Program-made: the position numbers and the translations under genes | Notes under the pieces: model-generated | The model's input: only the letters and a program-made list of their open reading frames with translations | What the model was told of the DNA's origin: nothing | The model's database searches: none | Virus record (IMG/VR): IMGVR_UViG_3300017969_000164 | Span: 1-22,654 of that record | Source of the DNA: a virus | Length of the DNA: 22,654 nt | Direction: 5' to 3' (one strand) | In this document: positions 14,855 to 21,118 of the stretch, in pieces | Layout: the number at the start of each line of letters is the position of its first letter | How positions within the stretch are numbered: the stretch's first letter is position 1

Positions 14855-14890
14855 TTGGAGGTGGGGGGATTGCTCCCCCCACACAGCCAA
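14855..14890 (-). terminator. strong GC hairpin without T-run, possible terminator or mRNA stabiliser
   Basis: GTGGGGGGA (14861-14869) pairs perfectly with TCCCCCCAC (14874-14882) around a 4-nt loop, and TTGG (14855-14858) can pair with CCAA (14887-14890) outside it. On the minus strand it follows the SSB-like gene by 18 nt and precedes the nucleotidase. The bases after it are CTCCAACGG, not T-rich, so it may be a T-less terminator as described in actinobacteria or an RNA-stability or attenuation element. Confidence 0.5.
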
Positions 14891-14907
14891 CAATCGCACT
14901 GTTAAGA

Positions 14908-15549
14908 TTACCAACCGTCTACTTCAAGGTCACCAGTAGTCAAAAACTGCTTCTGCTTGTCATAACCCAAAGTCATGTAGACGTTATCAAGCTGATGCAT
15001 AGTTAAACCCTGAATAGAAGCATCAGGGTCGCTCGGGCCTAACGGAATCAAACTATAGTTAGTATCCTGAGCACCGGAACCAGTACGGCCATACTTGAAA
15101 GTCTGGTTAGTGATAGTGCCAAACTCCTTAGCGTATTCCATCAACATCATACCAACATGGCGCTGGTTAAAAGTGGTGTCAAGAATTCTAGGTTCCCACA
15201 CACCGTCAATCTCAACCGCAATGTTGATAAGAAGGTGAGGCTTCGGCTTCCAACGCCCATCCTGCGGAACCTGCTCAGTTGCCCAACAACGATAACCAAA
15301 TTCTTCCATGCTAGCAGTAGACGCACAACGCCACTTCCAGTTAATCGGTGAAGTAATAACCGGCACAATAATACCAGTACCAGCCTCTTCACTGTAATTA
15401 GTTGAATCCTCAGTCAACTCCTGACGGAAACGAATCTTATAAGTCTCGCCCGACTGAATGTTGAAGTACTTCTTAGCACCAGACTTGCCGGTTGTCTGAG
15501 GAATACTCTTCTCAATATCTTTCAATGTTTTAATGCTTGTAAATGTCAT
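14908..15549 (-). CDS. probable phage single-stranded DNA-binding protein
   Basis: 213 residues, beta-rich, with aromatic-rich strands typical of OB-fold ssDNA binders (KYFNIQSGETYKIRFRQEL; NWKWRCAST; YSLIPLG). It lies in the replication operon directly after the primase and starts at ATG 15549 with AGGAG nine bases upstream, one base after the primase stop. I call it SSB from context, size and an RNA/DNA-binder-like composition, not from a certain motif. Two Cys (WRC, YRCW) might bind zinc, as in T4 gp32, but no complete set is seen. The end, GDLEVDGW, is only mildly acidic compared with the DDDIPF-type tails of bacterial SSB. Confidence 0.5.
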   Translation of the reverse strand: MTFTSIKTLKDIEKSIPQTTGKSGAKKYFNIQSGETYKIRFRQELTEDSTNYSEEAGTGIIVPVITSPINWKWRCASTASMEEFGYRCWATEQVPQDGRWKPKPHLLINIAVEIDGVWEPRILDTTFNQRHVGMMLMEYAKEFGTITNQTFKYGRTGSGAQDTNYSLIPLGPSDPDASIQGLTMHQLDNVYMTLGYDKQKQFLTTGDLEVDGW

Positions 15550-15550
15550 T

Positions 15551-16498
15551 TTAATATTCTCCTATTATTATTTGCTTGCTTGTTATGGCTTGCTCTATTT
15601 GTTCAATTGTCATGTCGCCGGGGTCTTTCAACCCATCAGGAATCTGCACGGAGTACATCTCCTTCCCACGACACTGGTCAATTATAGCAGAACGGAGTTC
15701 CGCACCAGCGTCGTCATTGTCAGAAAAGATGATAATTGAGTCAAAAAACTTTCTCATCATTCCAGCCTGATTGCTTGACAGTTGAGCGCCTAGAGTAGCC
15801 ACAACATTCTTGAAACCAGCTTGAGCCACCCTGACCGCATCAAGGCTACCCTCGCATACAATAACGGAATCATACGCCTTTGCATTCTGGATATTGAACA
15901 GAACATCAGCACGTTTGAAACCCTTATTATATAGGTAACGAGGCTCCTGCCAGTCATGAATTGCCCTACCTATCAAACCCACAACCTTAAACTGTGAATC
16001 CCTTACAGGTATGACAACCCTATCTTTCACCTTAGAATACCCTATCTCAAACTCTTCTAAGACATCTAAAGTAAAACCCCTATCAACCATAGTCTGCAAG
16101 TTATCAACCTCATCAGAGCCATAGTCAATTTCAATAGCGTCAACAGTTAACTCTTCATCCCTAACCGGCTTGAGTGCTAAATCCAACTCTCTTTGCAAGT
16201 TAACAGGATCTAAGACCCACTCACGGCCATAAGTTTTACCAGTAAAGTGATGATATAACTGCCTAAAATTGCCTTTCTTACCACAGGAGGGATTGAAACA
16301 TTGCCATAACCCAGTCTTTACATTGATGTAAAAAGCAGGGCTATGAATGTTATCGTGAAAAGGGCAATAGATAGCTATCTCTGTGCTGGAGTGATTATGT
16401 ACCTCAATACCCTGCGAGTCCAGCAGGCTATATATTGACTTTGTTATATCACCTGTTGAAGCGAATTTCAAATCCAAAGATTTCTCTCTTTGCATCAT
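15551..16498 (-). CDS. dnaG: DnaG-type DNA primase
   Basis: 315 residues, half the size of bacterial DnaG; it lacks the helicase-interacting C-terminal domain. An N-terminal zinc-binding domain, YCPFHDNIHSP then LWQCFNPSCGKKGN (C45, H48, C67, C72), and a TOPRIM catalytic fold, VIVCEGSLDAVR (E about 216) and IIFSDNDDAG (D about 260), are clear. It makes RNA primers for the phage replisome. ATG codons at 16498 and 16495 begin the frame; using them gives a 50-nt overlap with the preceding gene and only a poor Shine-Dalgarno, so a later start (for example at the TTG before KFASTGD) cannot be excluded. Confidence 0.88.
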   Translation of the reverse strand: MMQREKSLDLKFASTGDITKSIYSLLDSQGIEVHNHSSTEIAIYCPFHDNIHSPAFYINVKTGLWQCFNPSCGKKGNFRQLYHHFTGKTYGREWVLDPVNLQRELDLALKPVRDEELTVDAIEIDYGSDEVDNLQTMVDRGFTLDVLEEFEIGYSKVKDRVVIPVRDSQFKVVGLIGRAIHDWQEPRYLYNKGFKRADVLFNIQNAKAYDSVIVCEGSLDAVRVAQAGFKNVVATLGAQLSSNQAGMMRKFFDSIIIFSDNDDAGAELRSAIIDQCRGKEMYSVQIPDGLKDPGDMTIEQIEQAITSKQIIIGEY

Positions 16499-16640
16499 AG
16501 TCGGTTATCAGATTAGTGGAAGAGAATCTACCGTGAGACTTCTTAACCTCATCTTCTATCCAAGGTCGGAGTCTAATAACTGTTTCAATATCAACAGCCT
16601 CTCCCTTTTCAACATGAAAGCAAACGTCACTCTTTGTCAT
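16449..16640 (-). CDS. hypothetical 63-residue protein between helicase and primase
   Basis: ATG at 16640 overlaps the helicase stop as ATGA; a longer Arg-rich upstream extension is just the helicase gene read in another frame. The protein has FHVEKGEAVDIETVIR and PWIEDEVKKSHGRF, a mixed alpha/beta pattern with no Cys cluster. No family is recognised. Its last 50 nt are shared with the 5' end of the primase gene. The position suggests a small factor linking helicase and primase, but that is only context. Confidence 0.6.
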   Translation of the reverse strand: MTKSDVCFHVEKGEAVDIETVIRLRPWIEDEVKKSHGRFSSTNLITDYDAKREIFGFEIRFNR

Positions 16641-17857
16641 CCTACGTCCCATTCTTCTTTCCATTCTCCTGTTTCTAAGTTCCATCTCAGGTAAAACCCG
16701 AAATGTGTAGCCCTCCGAACCTTTCTAGATACAATCTGGAACTGATCGGAGTTAAACTCTCTATGGATAGCCAGCACCAAGTCAGCGTCATAAGCTAACT
16801 GTTTTGACCAAGCGACTTCTTCTAATTCAGGTGGTCGATCACCATGACCATCAGACATTGTTACAGCAGCAACGTCAATAACCGGCACATTGTTCTTAAC
16901 AGCAATACGCTTAAAAGCTTTAGACAGGTTCTTAGCCTTCTCAGTCTCATTGCGAGCACCGCTAGCATCGTCAAACAAACCGTGATAGTCAAGAATCACC
17001 ATATCCGGCTGGTACTGATCGATCTTAGCCTGAACCATATTCTGATCAGCAGTCTCAAGACCCTCAGAGGTTACAAGATGAATAGCGTGCTTGCCAGCGA
17101 ATGTTGACTCAGCCCACGACTCGTAAGTGTCAACGATATCTGGGTTTGCTTTAATCAAGTCAGTATTCGTGAAATGACCCTCGCCGTTATTAAGCAGAGT
17201 GTCAAGCCTTTGACCCTCCTGCTTTTTGTTCATCTCAAGAGAGATAATCAGAGGTCTATAACCAGCCTTCCATGCGTTAACTGCAAATAGTCTTGCAATA
17301 AACGATTTACCAACTCCAGTCCAACCAAGGAGGACAACAAAGTCTCCTTCTTGCCACCCACCAAAGGTTTTATCAATTACATCAATACCACTAGGAATAC
17401 CAATGTAATTCTTGTCTGGATTAGCAGCACGCTCTTTCAAATCTTCAAAACGGTCACGCCACTCACCAACAAGATCTGTATCTTTGAGACTACTAGAGAA
17501 CTTGTACAGTTTAGATGTTGACTCCATCAACAAAGCTAGCGCCTCTTTAGCACCTGACTCACTCAAAGCCGTATGCGCCTTAGCAATAACCTGACGAGTC
17601 TGGTAAGCTAACGACTCCCCCTTAGCCTCATCAATATAATAAGCAATAGGCTCAGGAGTGCTAAAGAACTCAAAGTCTGAGAAGTGAGACTTAACTGTCT
17701 CCTTAGACGGAACCTTCTTGTGCTCATCGTGGTGATTTACAACAAAGTTCCATACATCTCTATATTCTACGAATACGTTTTCCACCCCCTCATTTACTGC
17801 GGTAACGAATTCGTTAGTGTCAATAATGGCATTTAATAATCTAAGTTCGTAGTTCAA
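16637..17857 (-). CDS. dnaB: replicative DNA helicase (DnaB-type)
   Basis: Hexameric RecA-fold helicase of 406 residues that unwinds the fork. The N-terminal 120 residues are helical, as in DnaB. The ATPase core starts at GIPSGIDVIDKTFGG, with Walker A GWTGVGKS (178-185), LIISLEMN (motif H1a, E208), Walker B MVILDYHGL (about 289), and the DnaB-type ELEEVAWSKQLAYDADLVLAI and arginine region near the end. The reading frame opens with TTG at 17857-17855, which forms TTGA with the preceding stop and has GGAA upstream; no ATG exists until well into the protein, so the TTG start is accepted. Confidence 0.92.
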   Translation of the reverse strand: MNYELRLLNAIIDTNEFVTAVNEGVENVFVEYRDVWNFVVNHHDEHKKVPSKETVKSHFSDFEFFSTPEPIAYYIDEAKGESLAYQTRQVIAKAHTALSESGAKEALALLMESTSKLYKFSSSLKDTDLVGEWRDRFEDLKERAANPDKNYIGIPSGIDVIDKTFGGWQEGDFVVLLGWTGVGKSFIARLFAVNAWKAGYRPLIISLEMNKKQEGQRLDTLLNNGEGHFTNTDLIKANPDIVDTYESWAESTFAGKHAIHLVTSEGLETADQNMVQAKIDQYQPDMVILDYHGLFDDASGARNETEKAKNLSKAFKRIAVKNNVPVIDVAAVTMSDGHGDRPPELEEVAWSKQLAYDADLVLAIHREFNSDQFQIVSRKVRRATHFGFYLRWNLETGEWKEEWDVG

Positions 17858-18165
17858 GAACTTTCCATTCTCTTGCGTGTTTCGGCTACGATATCTTGAA
17901 ACTTCGTCTTTGACTCAGTTTCATACTTTACTTTCTCTACGACATCTCTTGATTGGATTGCGAAGTCAAAAACAAGAAATGGTCCGCTGTTATTTTCAAC
18001 GTACCACCTGACTGCCCTCTCAAGCAATGTCCACTCGTAATGGCGTACAAGACTGTTAGCAATGTCGTCTTGTCGTGGAGAATCTGGAATAAACAGTTTA
18101 TGCGATTCGTTGCAACAAGTTTCGAATAACTGTATCAGAGATTTCCCAGTTTGATTCTGACTCAT
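17854..18165 (-). CDS. putative helicase-loader-like small protein
   Basis: 103 residues from ATG 18165, which has AAGGAGG six bases upstream. The frame can start 6 nt earlier at a TTG, but spacing favours the ATG. The segment LERAVRWYVENNSGPFLVFDFA resembles the WYxxxxxxPF region of small phage helicase loaders/inhibitors such as SPP1 G39P, and the C-terminal 40 residues are a charged helix. It sits just before the helicase gene and is coupled to it by TTGA. The loader role is inferred from size and position. Its first 68 nt are shared with the WhiB gene. Confidence 0.5.
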   Translation of the reverse strand: MSQNQTGKSLIQLFETCCNESHKLFIPDSPRQDDIANSLVRHYEWTLLERAVRWYVENNSGPFLVFDFAIQSRDVVEKVKYETESKTKFQDIVAETRKRMESS

Positions 18166-18400
18166 TGTCAACCTCCTTCCATGTCGTCATCAGGAATTCT
18201 ATCTCAGACATTCCGGCATTTACGCCGATAAATCCATTTTCTTTAGAAATTGCTGAAATAAGACACTCTGGTCTGACAGTACACTTCCTACAACCATCTT
18301 TAGCATAATTGATATCATCAATATCAGAAGAAAGCCATCTACTTGGAAAATCATCTCTACGGCATACAGCAGAGTAAGTCCAAGAGTTACTTTCCACCAT
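18098..18400 (-). CDS. whiB: WhiB-family regulator
   Basis: 100 residues. The four cysteines of the WhiB [4Fe-4S] cluster are all present: C13, C37-x2-C40-x5-C46 (GCRKCTVRPEC). They are followed by NGFIGVNAGMSEIE, in the place of the G[V/I]WGG turn that contacts the principal sigma factor; here the Trp is Asn and one Gly is Ala. WhiB proteins are transcription regulators restricted to Actinobacteria and their phages, so this is the best host indicator in the window. ATG at 18400 overlaps the upstream stop by 14 nt. The usual basic DNA-binding end is missing; the C-terminal tail is acidic and helical and overlaps the next gene by 68 nt. Confidence 0.88.
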   Translation of the reverse strand: MVESNSWTYSAVCRRDDFPSRWLSSDIDDINYAKDGCRKCTVRPECLISAISKENGFIGVNAGMSEIEFLMTTWKEVDNESESNWEISDTVIRNLLQRIA

Positions 18401-18590
18401 CGCTATCTAGCTCCCTAAGCTTCATTTCAATCTGCTCATCAACAGCAGCCCACAAACTCTGCCAAGCAGATTCGTCATCTTCAGATGAAGCCTGAACCTT
18501 TGCCCCTGCATCAAGACGGAGCGATTCGTAATTACCAAGATTCTTAGTAATACCCAAAGATGCCCAAATTTCAACCTTATGCTCTTGCAT
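18387..18590 (-). CDS. small conserved-looking protein, function unknown
   Basis: 67 residues beginning MQEHKVEIWASLGITKNLGN, then ESLRLDAGAKV and a Trp-containing acidic helix (DESAWQSLWAAVDEQIEMKL). The regular alternation in the first half suggests beta strands and the second half an amphipathic helix. I have the impression that this strand-helix layout is common in phage replication operons, but I cannot name a family or a function. ATG 18590 overlaps the MerR-type gene by 14 nt; no strong Shine-Dalgarno is seen. Placed between two regulators and before the helicase genes. Confidence 0.65.
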   Translation of the reverse strand: MQEHKVEIWASLGITKNLGNYESLRLDAGAKVQASSEDDESAWQSLWAAVDEQIEMKLRELDSDGGK

Positions 18591-19032
18591 TTACAAAACT
18601 CCTATTGCTCATTTTAACTTTTTGATTTAAATAATTCACTTTACTAGTGACAGGTTCAGATTCTTTAGTAGGTCTACCCGGAGACCTCTTAGAGAAAAAC
18701 TCAACCATTTCATACACATCAGAAGATGTATAGAACCTCCAACCCTTATATGAAGGGTACTCGTCATCAATAGAAAGAGGCTTAGGCAACAACCCTCTTC
18801 TCTCGTACTTCCTAATCGTATCCGGTCTACGCTCAACAATCCTAGCGACCTCACCGATAGTGTACACCCTTGAAAGCAGAACTTCTGCACCACCAAGAGG
18901 AATTCCAATTTCCTGACCATGCTTCAAATCTTGAATCACAACAGTTTTCTTGCCCTTCTGGATCTTTTTTACTTTATGTAAAACACCAGAGTATAGGTAG
19001 ATTTTATTGGTAATGACTTTATCTGTTAACAT
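18577..19032 (-). CDS. MerR-type DNA-binding protein with AT-hook-like tail
   Basis: 151 residues. An N-terminal strand-rich module (1-52, LYSGVLHKVKKIQKG, DLKHGQEIGIPLGG) is followed by a MerR winged helix, VYTIGEVARIVERRPDTIRK then YERRGLLP and WRFYTSSDVYEM (about 56-112). After it comes KRSPGRPTK, with the GRP core of an AT-hook, and a basic tail. It lacks the usual MerR effector/dimer helix, as excisionase-like phage regulators do. The frame extends to a TTG at 19047, but ATG at 19032 with GAGGG eight bases upstream, one base after the preceding stop, is preferred. The start lies in the centre of a 14-bp palindrome, a candidate self-operator. Confidence 0.75.
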   Translation of the reverse strand: MLTDKVITNKIYLYSGVLHKVKKIQKGKKTVVIQDLKHGQEIGIPLGGAEVLLSRVYTIGEVARIVERRPDTIRKYERRGLLPKPLSIDDEYPSYKGWRFYTSSDVYEMVEFFSKRSPGRPTKESEPVTSKVNYLNQKVKMSNRSFVNARA

Positions 19033-19038
19033 GTTAAC
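19025..19038. promoter_or_regulatory. 14-bp perfect palindrome at the MerR-type start codon
   Basis: GTTAACATGTTAAC equals its own reverse complement. It covers the stop of the zinc-ribbon gene and the ATG of the MerR-type gene. Such a site could bind a dimeric regulator. Part of the symmetry is forced by the stop and start codons, so chance is not excluded. Confidence 0.4.
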
Positions 19039-19216
19039 TACCCTCAATCTTTCTTAGAATCTTTTTAAATTCTTCAGCCTCAATAGTCTTTGAATGACCG
19101 CATCGAATGCAAGTAATATCTACATACCATTGAGCAGATTCATAATAGGGATCATCAATGTACTTAGCCCCTCCACAATGAGTACACTTCAACTTTAACT
19201 TAGTTTTAATGTTCAT
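19034..19216 (-). CDS. small zinc-ribbon protein, first gene of the replication operon
   Basis: 60 residues with CTHCGG (C11, C14) and, 22 residues later, CIRCGHSK (C36, C39), the two knuckles of a zinc ribbon. The rest is basic and beta-rich with a helical C-terminus. Probably binds nucleic acid or a protein partner. ATG at 19216 has no Shine-Dalgarno but stands 6 nt after TAAAAT, so the message is probably leaderless. Since no other clear promoter is seen until 1032, this start may head most of the replication operon. Confidence 0.75.
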   Translation of the reverse strand: MNIKTKLKLKCTHCGGAKYIDDPYYESAQWYVDITCIRCGHSKTIEAEEFKKILRKIEGS

Positions 19217-19231
19217 ATGGATATTTTACCA
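19217..19231 (-). promoter_or_regulatory. leaderless extended -10 promoter of the replication operon
   Basis: TGGTAAAAT (19231-19223), then spacer ATCCAT (19222-19217), then ATG. The TG one base ahead of the hexamer is the extended -10 element. The whole block from TGG into the coding region is nearly the same as at 20662-20640. Confidence 0.65.
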
Positions 19232-19248
19232 CACTTTCAATGCAGAGG

Positions 19249-19263
19249 GGCTTTGTACAAGCC
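19249..19263 (-). terminator. weak hairpin after the holin-like gene
   Basis: GGCTT (19249-19253) and AAGCC (19259-19263) pair around a 5-nt loop, just after the stop at 19268 and before the promoter at 19231. There is no T-run on the minus strand, so termination is only suggested by position. Confidence 0.35.
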
Positions 19264-19267
19264 GAAA

Positions 19268-19465
19268 TTACGACTCTGAGTTCTTACCGAACGAAGAATC
19301 GCCCGGATTCAAGAATCTCATAGCAACCGGAATCAGAGCAGCCCACAACGAGTTGAGAGCCATCTTCCAATCATTAGTTGCCGAATAAGTGGCAACAGCA
19401 GCACCAAGTACGCTTCGTGCATACGATGCAACCATTCTCTTATTTGCTTCCGAAAGCTTAATCAT
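19268..19465 (-). CDS. small holin-like membrane protein
   Basis: 65 residues. A hydrophobic segment RSVLGAAVATYSATNDW and a second, LNSLWAALIPVAMRFL, are followed by NPGDSSFGKN. The arrangement A-R-S-x-x-G-A, then a second helix ending in R-x-L-N-P-x-D-x-x-F-G, is a recurring form among actinophage holin-type proteins. Holins open the inner membrane to let endolysin through. ATG at 19465 has GGAGG seven bases upstream. No endolysin is found nearby, so the role is inferred. It is 12 nt after the metallophosphoesterase gene and in one transcript with it. Confidence 0.6.
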   Translation of the reverse strand: MIKLSEANKRMVASYARSVLGAAVATYSATNDWKMALNSLWAALIPVAMRFLNPGDSSFGKNSES

Positions 19466-19477
19466 TTCTTATCCTCC

Positions 19478-20647
19478 TTAGTCAAGCCAGCAGTTATATT
19501 CTGCTGTGACTATACCCTTTTCAGGGTGAACAAACATCAAAGGCTGAGAGGGTCTTCCAATAGCAGCAAGACTTTCAGCAGCATACGTGTTTGTAGACTC
19601 TGGGCTACCTGAAACTCTGACCTGAATAGTGTTAAAAGTCATCTTAGTAGGCGTATGCCAATGACCTAAATACACATCATCAAAGTCTTCTCCAAGCGCA
19701 CCAATCTTCCACCCGTAAACTTTCTTTTGGAAAGAGTACAAGGCAGACAAACCACTAAACTGGTCGCCGTGACATAGCAAAGAACTGTAGTTGCCAATAT
19801 GATCAACGGCAAACCAATGCTTTTCACCTCTACCATCAGGAATATCAAATGTAATACGAGGCTCATTCTCAAACATAAGGCTCATAATTCTATATAACAT
19901 TCTATCGGCATTAGTCTCTGGATCATGATCTCTACGACCACGACCACCAATAGCACCATGATTACCAATAACACCAGTAAAATGAACTTCCTCAAAGTTC
20001 TCAAGCATAACATTCAAGAAATCCCTAAGAATACGAGGACCATCAACTGTCACCTGACGATACAAACCGCCATCAATTAAGAATGACTGGCCGGGGAAGA
20101 TAAGTTCCCCCTCAACAATATCACCCAACGCCCAAACGTGGATCTTCTTAACAGGGTGATCTGCTCTCTGGATGTTAGTTAAATCAACAATCTTCTGAGC
20201 AAACTGCCCGATCCTTCTCTCGCATGTAGGAGAGTCGTAATCAGGAGTGACCTTAGCCAACTGCCAGTCAGCAATCACAGCAACAGCAACTTCTTCATTA
20301 GAAGTCCTGCGATCCTTCTTAGGTGGAGCAACAGGCTTCTGTGGTTCTGAGTCGGACATAATGTCAGTCACGGCACGATAAACAGCATCAGCCAAGTCAT
20401 TCTTCTTGTTCTTAATCTTTTCGTACTCCTGAACAAGCTTAGTATAAGCAATTCTTAGTTCAGAGTCTGAATCGATTGAACCGCTACCCAAAGCATCTTC
20501 GGGTATTTCAATCATACAGTTATCCTTTCTATACCGACAGATGCCCAAAGAGTCAATGCTCTTTCGACATGACGGAAACGCATACTTTTGATTAGGACTG
20601 TTAGGTTCGAATTCAATCGAACAGCCTTTACCTTCACAAATTTTCAT
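19478..20647 (-). CDS. calcineurin-like metallophosphoesterase with N-terminal Cys-rich domain
   Basis: 389 residues. Residues 1-50 hold cysteines C4, C9, C27, C37 and C44, likely a zinc-finger-type segment, followed by a charged linker. The catalytic domain (about 120-375) has VIADWQLAK (D127), LGDIVEGE (G175-D176), IGNHGAIGG (N229-H230), LLCHGDQFSG (H293) and LGHWHTP (H329, H331), the five metallophosphoesterase blocks. The first block is D-x-Q instead of D-x-H, an altered metal ligand. The family includes nucleases (Mre11/SbcD) and phosphodiesterases. Here it is a phage enzyme perhaps acting on DNA ends. ATG 20647 has no Shine-Dalgarno and follows a leaderless promoter. Confidence 0.85.
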   Translation of the reverse strand: MKICEGKGCSIEFEPNSPNQKYAFPSCRKSIDSLGICRYRKDNCMIEIPEDALGSGSIDSDSELRIAYTKLVQEYEKIKNKKNDLADAVYRAVTDIMSDSEPQKPVAPPKKDRRTSNEEVAVAVIADWQLAKVTPDYDSPTCERRIGQFAQKIVDLTNIQRADHPVKKIHVWALGDIVEGELIFPGQSFLIDGGLYRQVTVDGPRILRDFLNVMLENFEEVHFTGVIGNHGAIGGRGRRDHDPETNADRMLYRIMSLMFENEPRITFDIPDGRGEKHWFAVDHIGNYSSLLCHGDQFSGLSALYSFQKKVYGWKIGALGEDFDDVYLGHWHTPTKMTFNTIQVRVSGSPESTNTYAAESLAAIGRPSQPLMFVHPEKGIVTAEYNCWLD

Positions 20648-20662
20648 AGGGATATTCTACCA
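20648..20662 (-). promoter_or_regulatory. leaderless extended -10 promoter of the metallophosphoesterase gene
   Basis: TGGTAGAAT (20662-20654), spacer ATCCCT (20653-20648), then ATG. It matches the block at 19231-19217 at 13 of 15 positions, and the coding start after it (ATGAAAATT against ATGAACATT) is also alike. Confidence 0.65.
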
Positions 20663-20668
20663 CCTTTC

Positions 20669-20688
20669 GACTGGTCACCCACCCAGTC
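20669..20688 (-). terminator. hairpin at the end of the HNH gene
   Basis: GACTGG (20669-20674) pairs with CCAGTC (20683-20688) around an 8-nt loop that contains the HNH stop codon. No T-run follows on the minus strand. Its place between an operon end and the next promoter suggests a terminator or 3'-end stabiliser. Confidence 0.4.
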
Positions 20689-21118
20689 TAGGGTATTTCG
20701 GGGGGCGAAGTGCCTTCTTTCGAGGATTTCTTTTCATCTCCTGATTTCTTCTGTTCATGCTATCACGAAGAGCCTGCCTATGCTCCTGAGAGGGCTTGCT
20801 TCCCTCACGATGAATGGCACTATGTTCCTTAGCAGTACACAGATAGAGGTTCTCTACCCTGTTATCACACTTCACCTCATTTATGTGATGAACAGACTCC
20901 CAAGGGTGAAGCATCCTACCCACATACTCTTCAATAACAATGCGATGTTCATAAACATATCCTTTGATGTTTTTAGGGTGCTCTGGCATCAGAACACGAA
21001 CATAACCTTTGTCATCTATATACTTACCACCGCTATAGTTAGGATTACCTTCACCAACAGAAGCGACTTCTTTCCACTTAATGTCGTCACGCTTTGAAGC
21101 AAGACCTCTAGGTGGCAT
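20675..21118 (-). CDS. HNH endonuclease
   Basis: 147 residues. The HNH core runs from YEHRIVIEEYVGRML through ESVHHINEVKCDNRVENL to CTAKEHSAIHRE: His pair H77-H78, Asn residues in DNRVENL (N86, N90) and later His H99 and H103. The N-terminal part, with GKYIDDKGYVRV, is the usual beta module of free-standing phage HNH enzymes; the C-terminus (RRNQEMKRNPRKK) is strongly basic. It may be a homing endonuclease or a packaging helper. It is far from the terminase genes and next to a structural gene, which favours a free-standing homing type. ATG 21118 overlaps the preceding stop as TAATG. Confidence 0.88.
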   Translation of the reverse strand: MPPRGLASKRDDIKWKEVASVGEGNPNYSGGKYIDDKGYVRVLMPEHPKNIKGYVYEHRIVIEEYVGRMLHPWESVHHINEVKCDNRVENLYLCTAKEHSAIHREGSKPSQEHRQALRDSMNRRNQEMKRNPRKKALRPPKYPRLGG

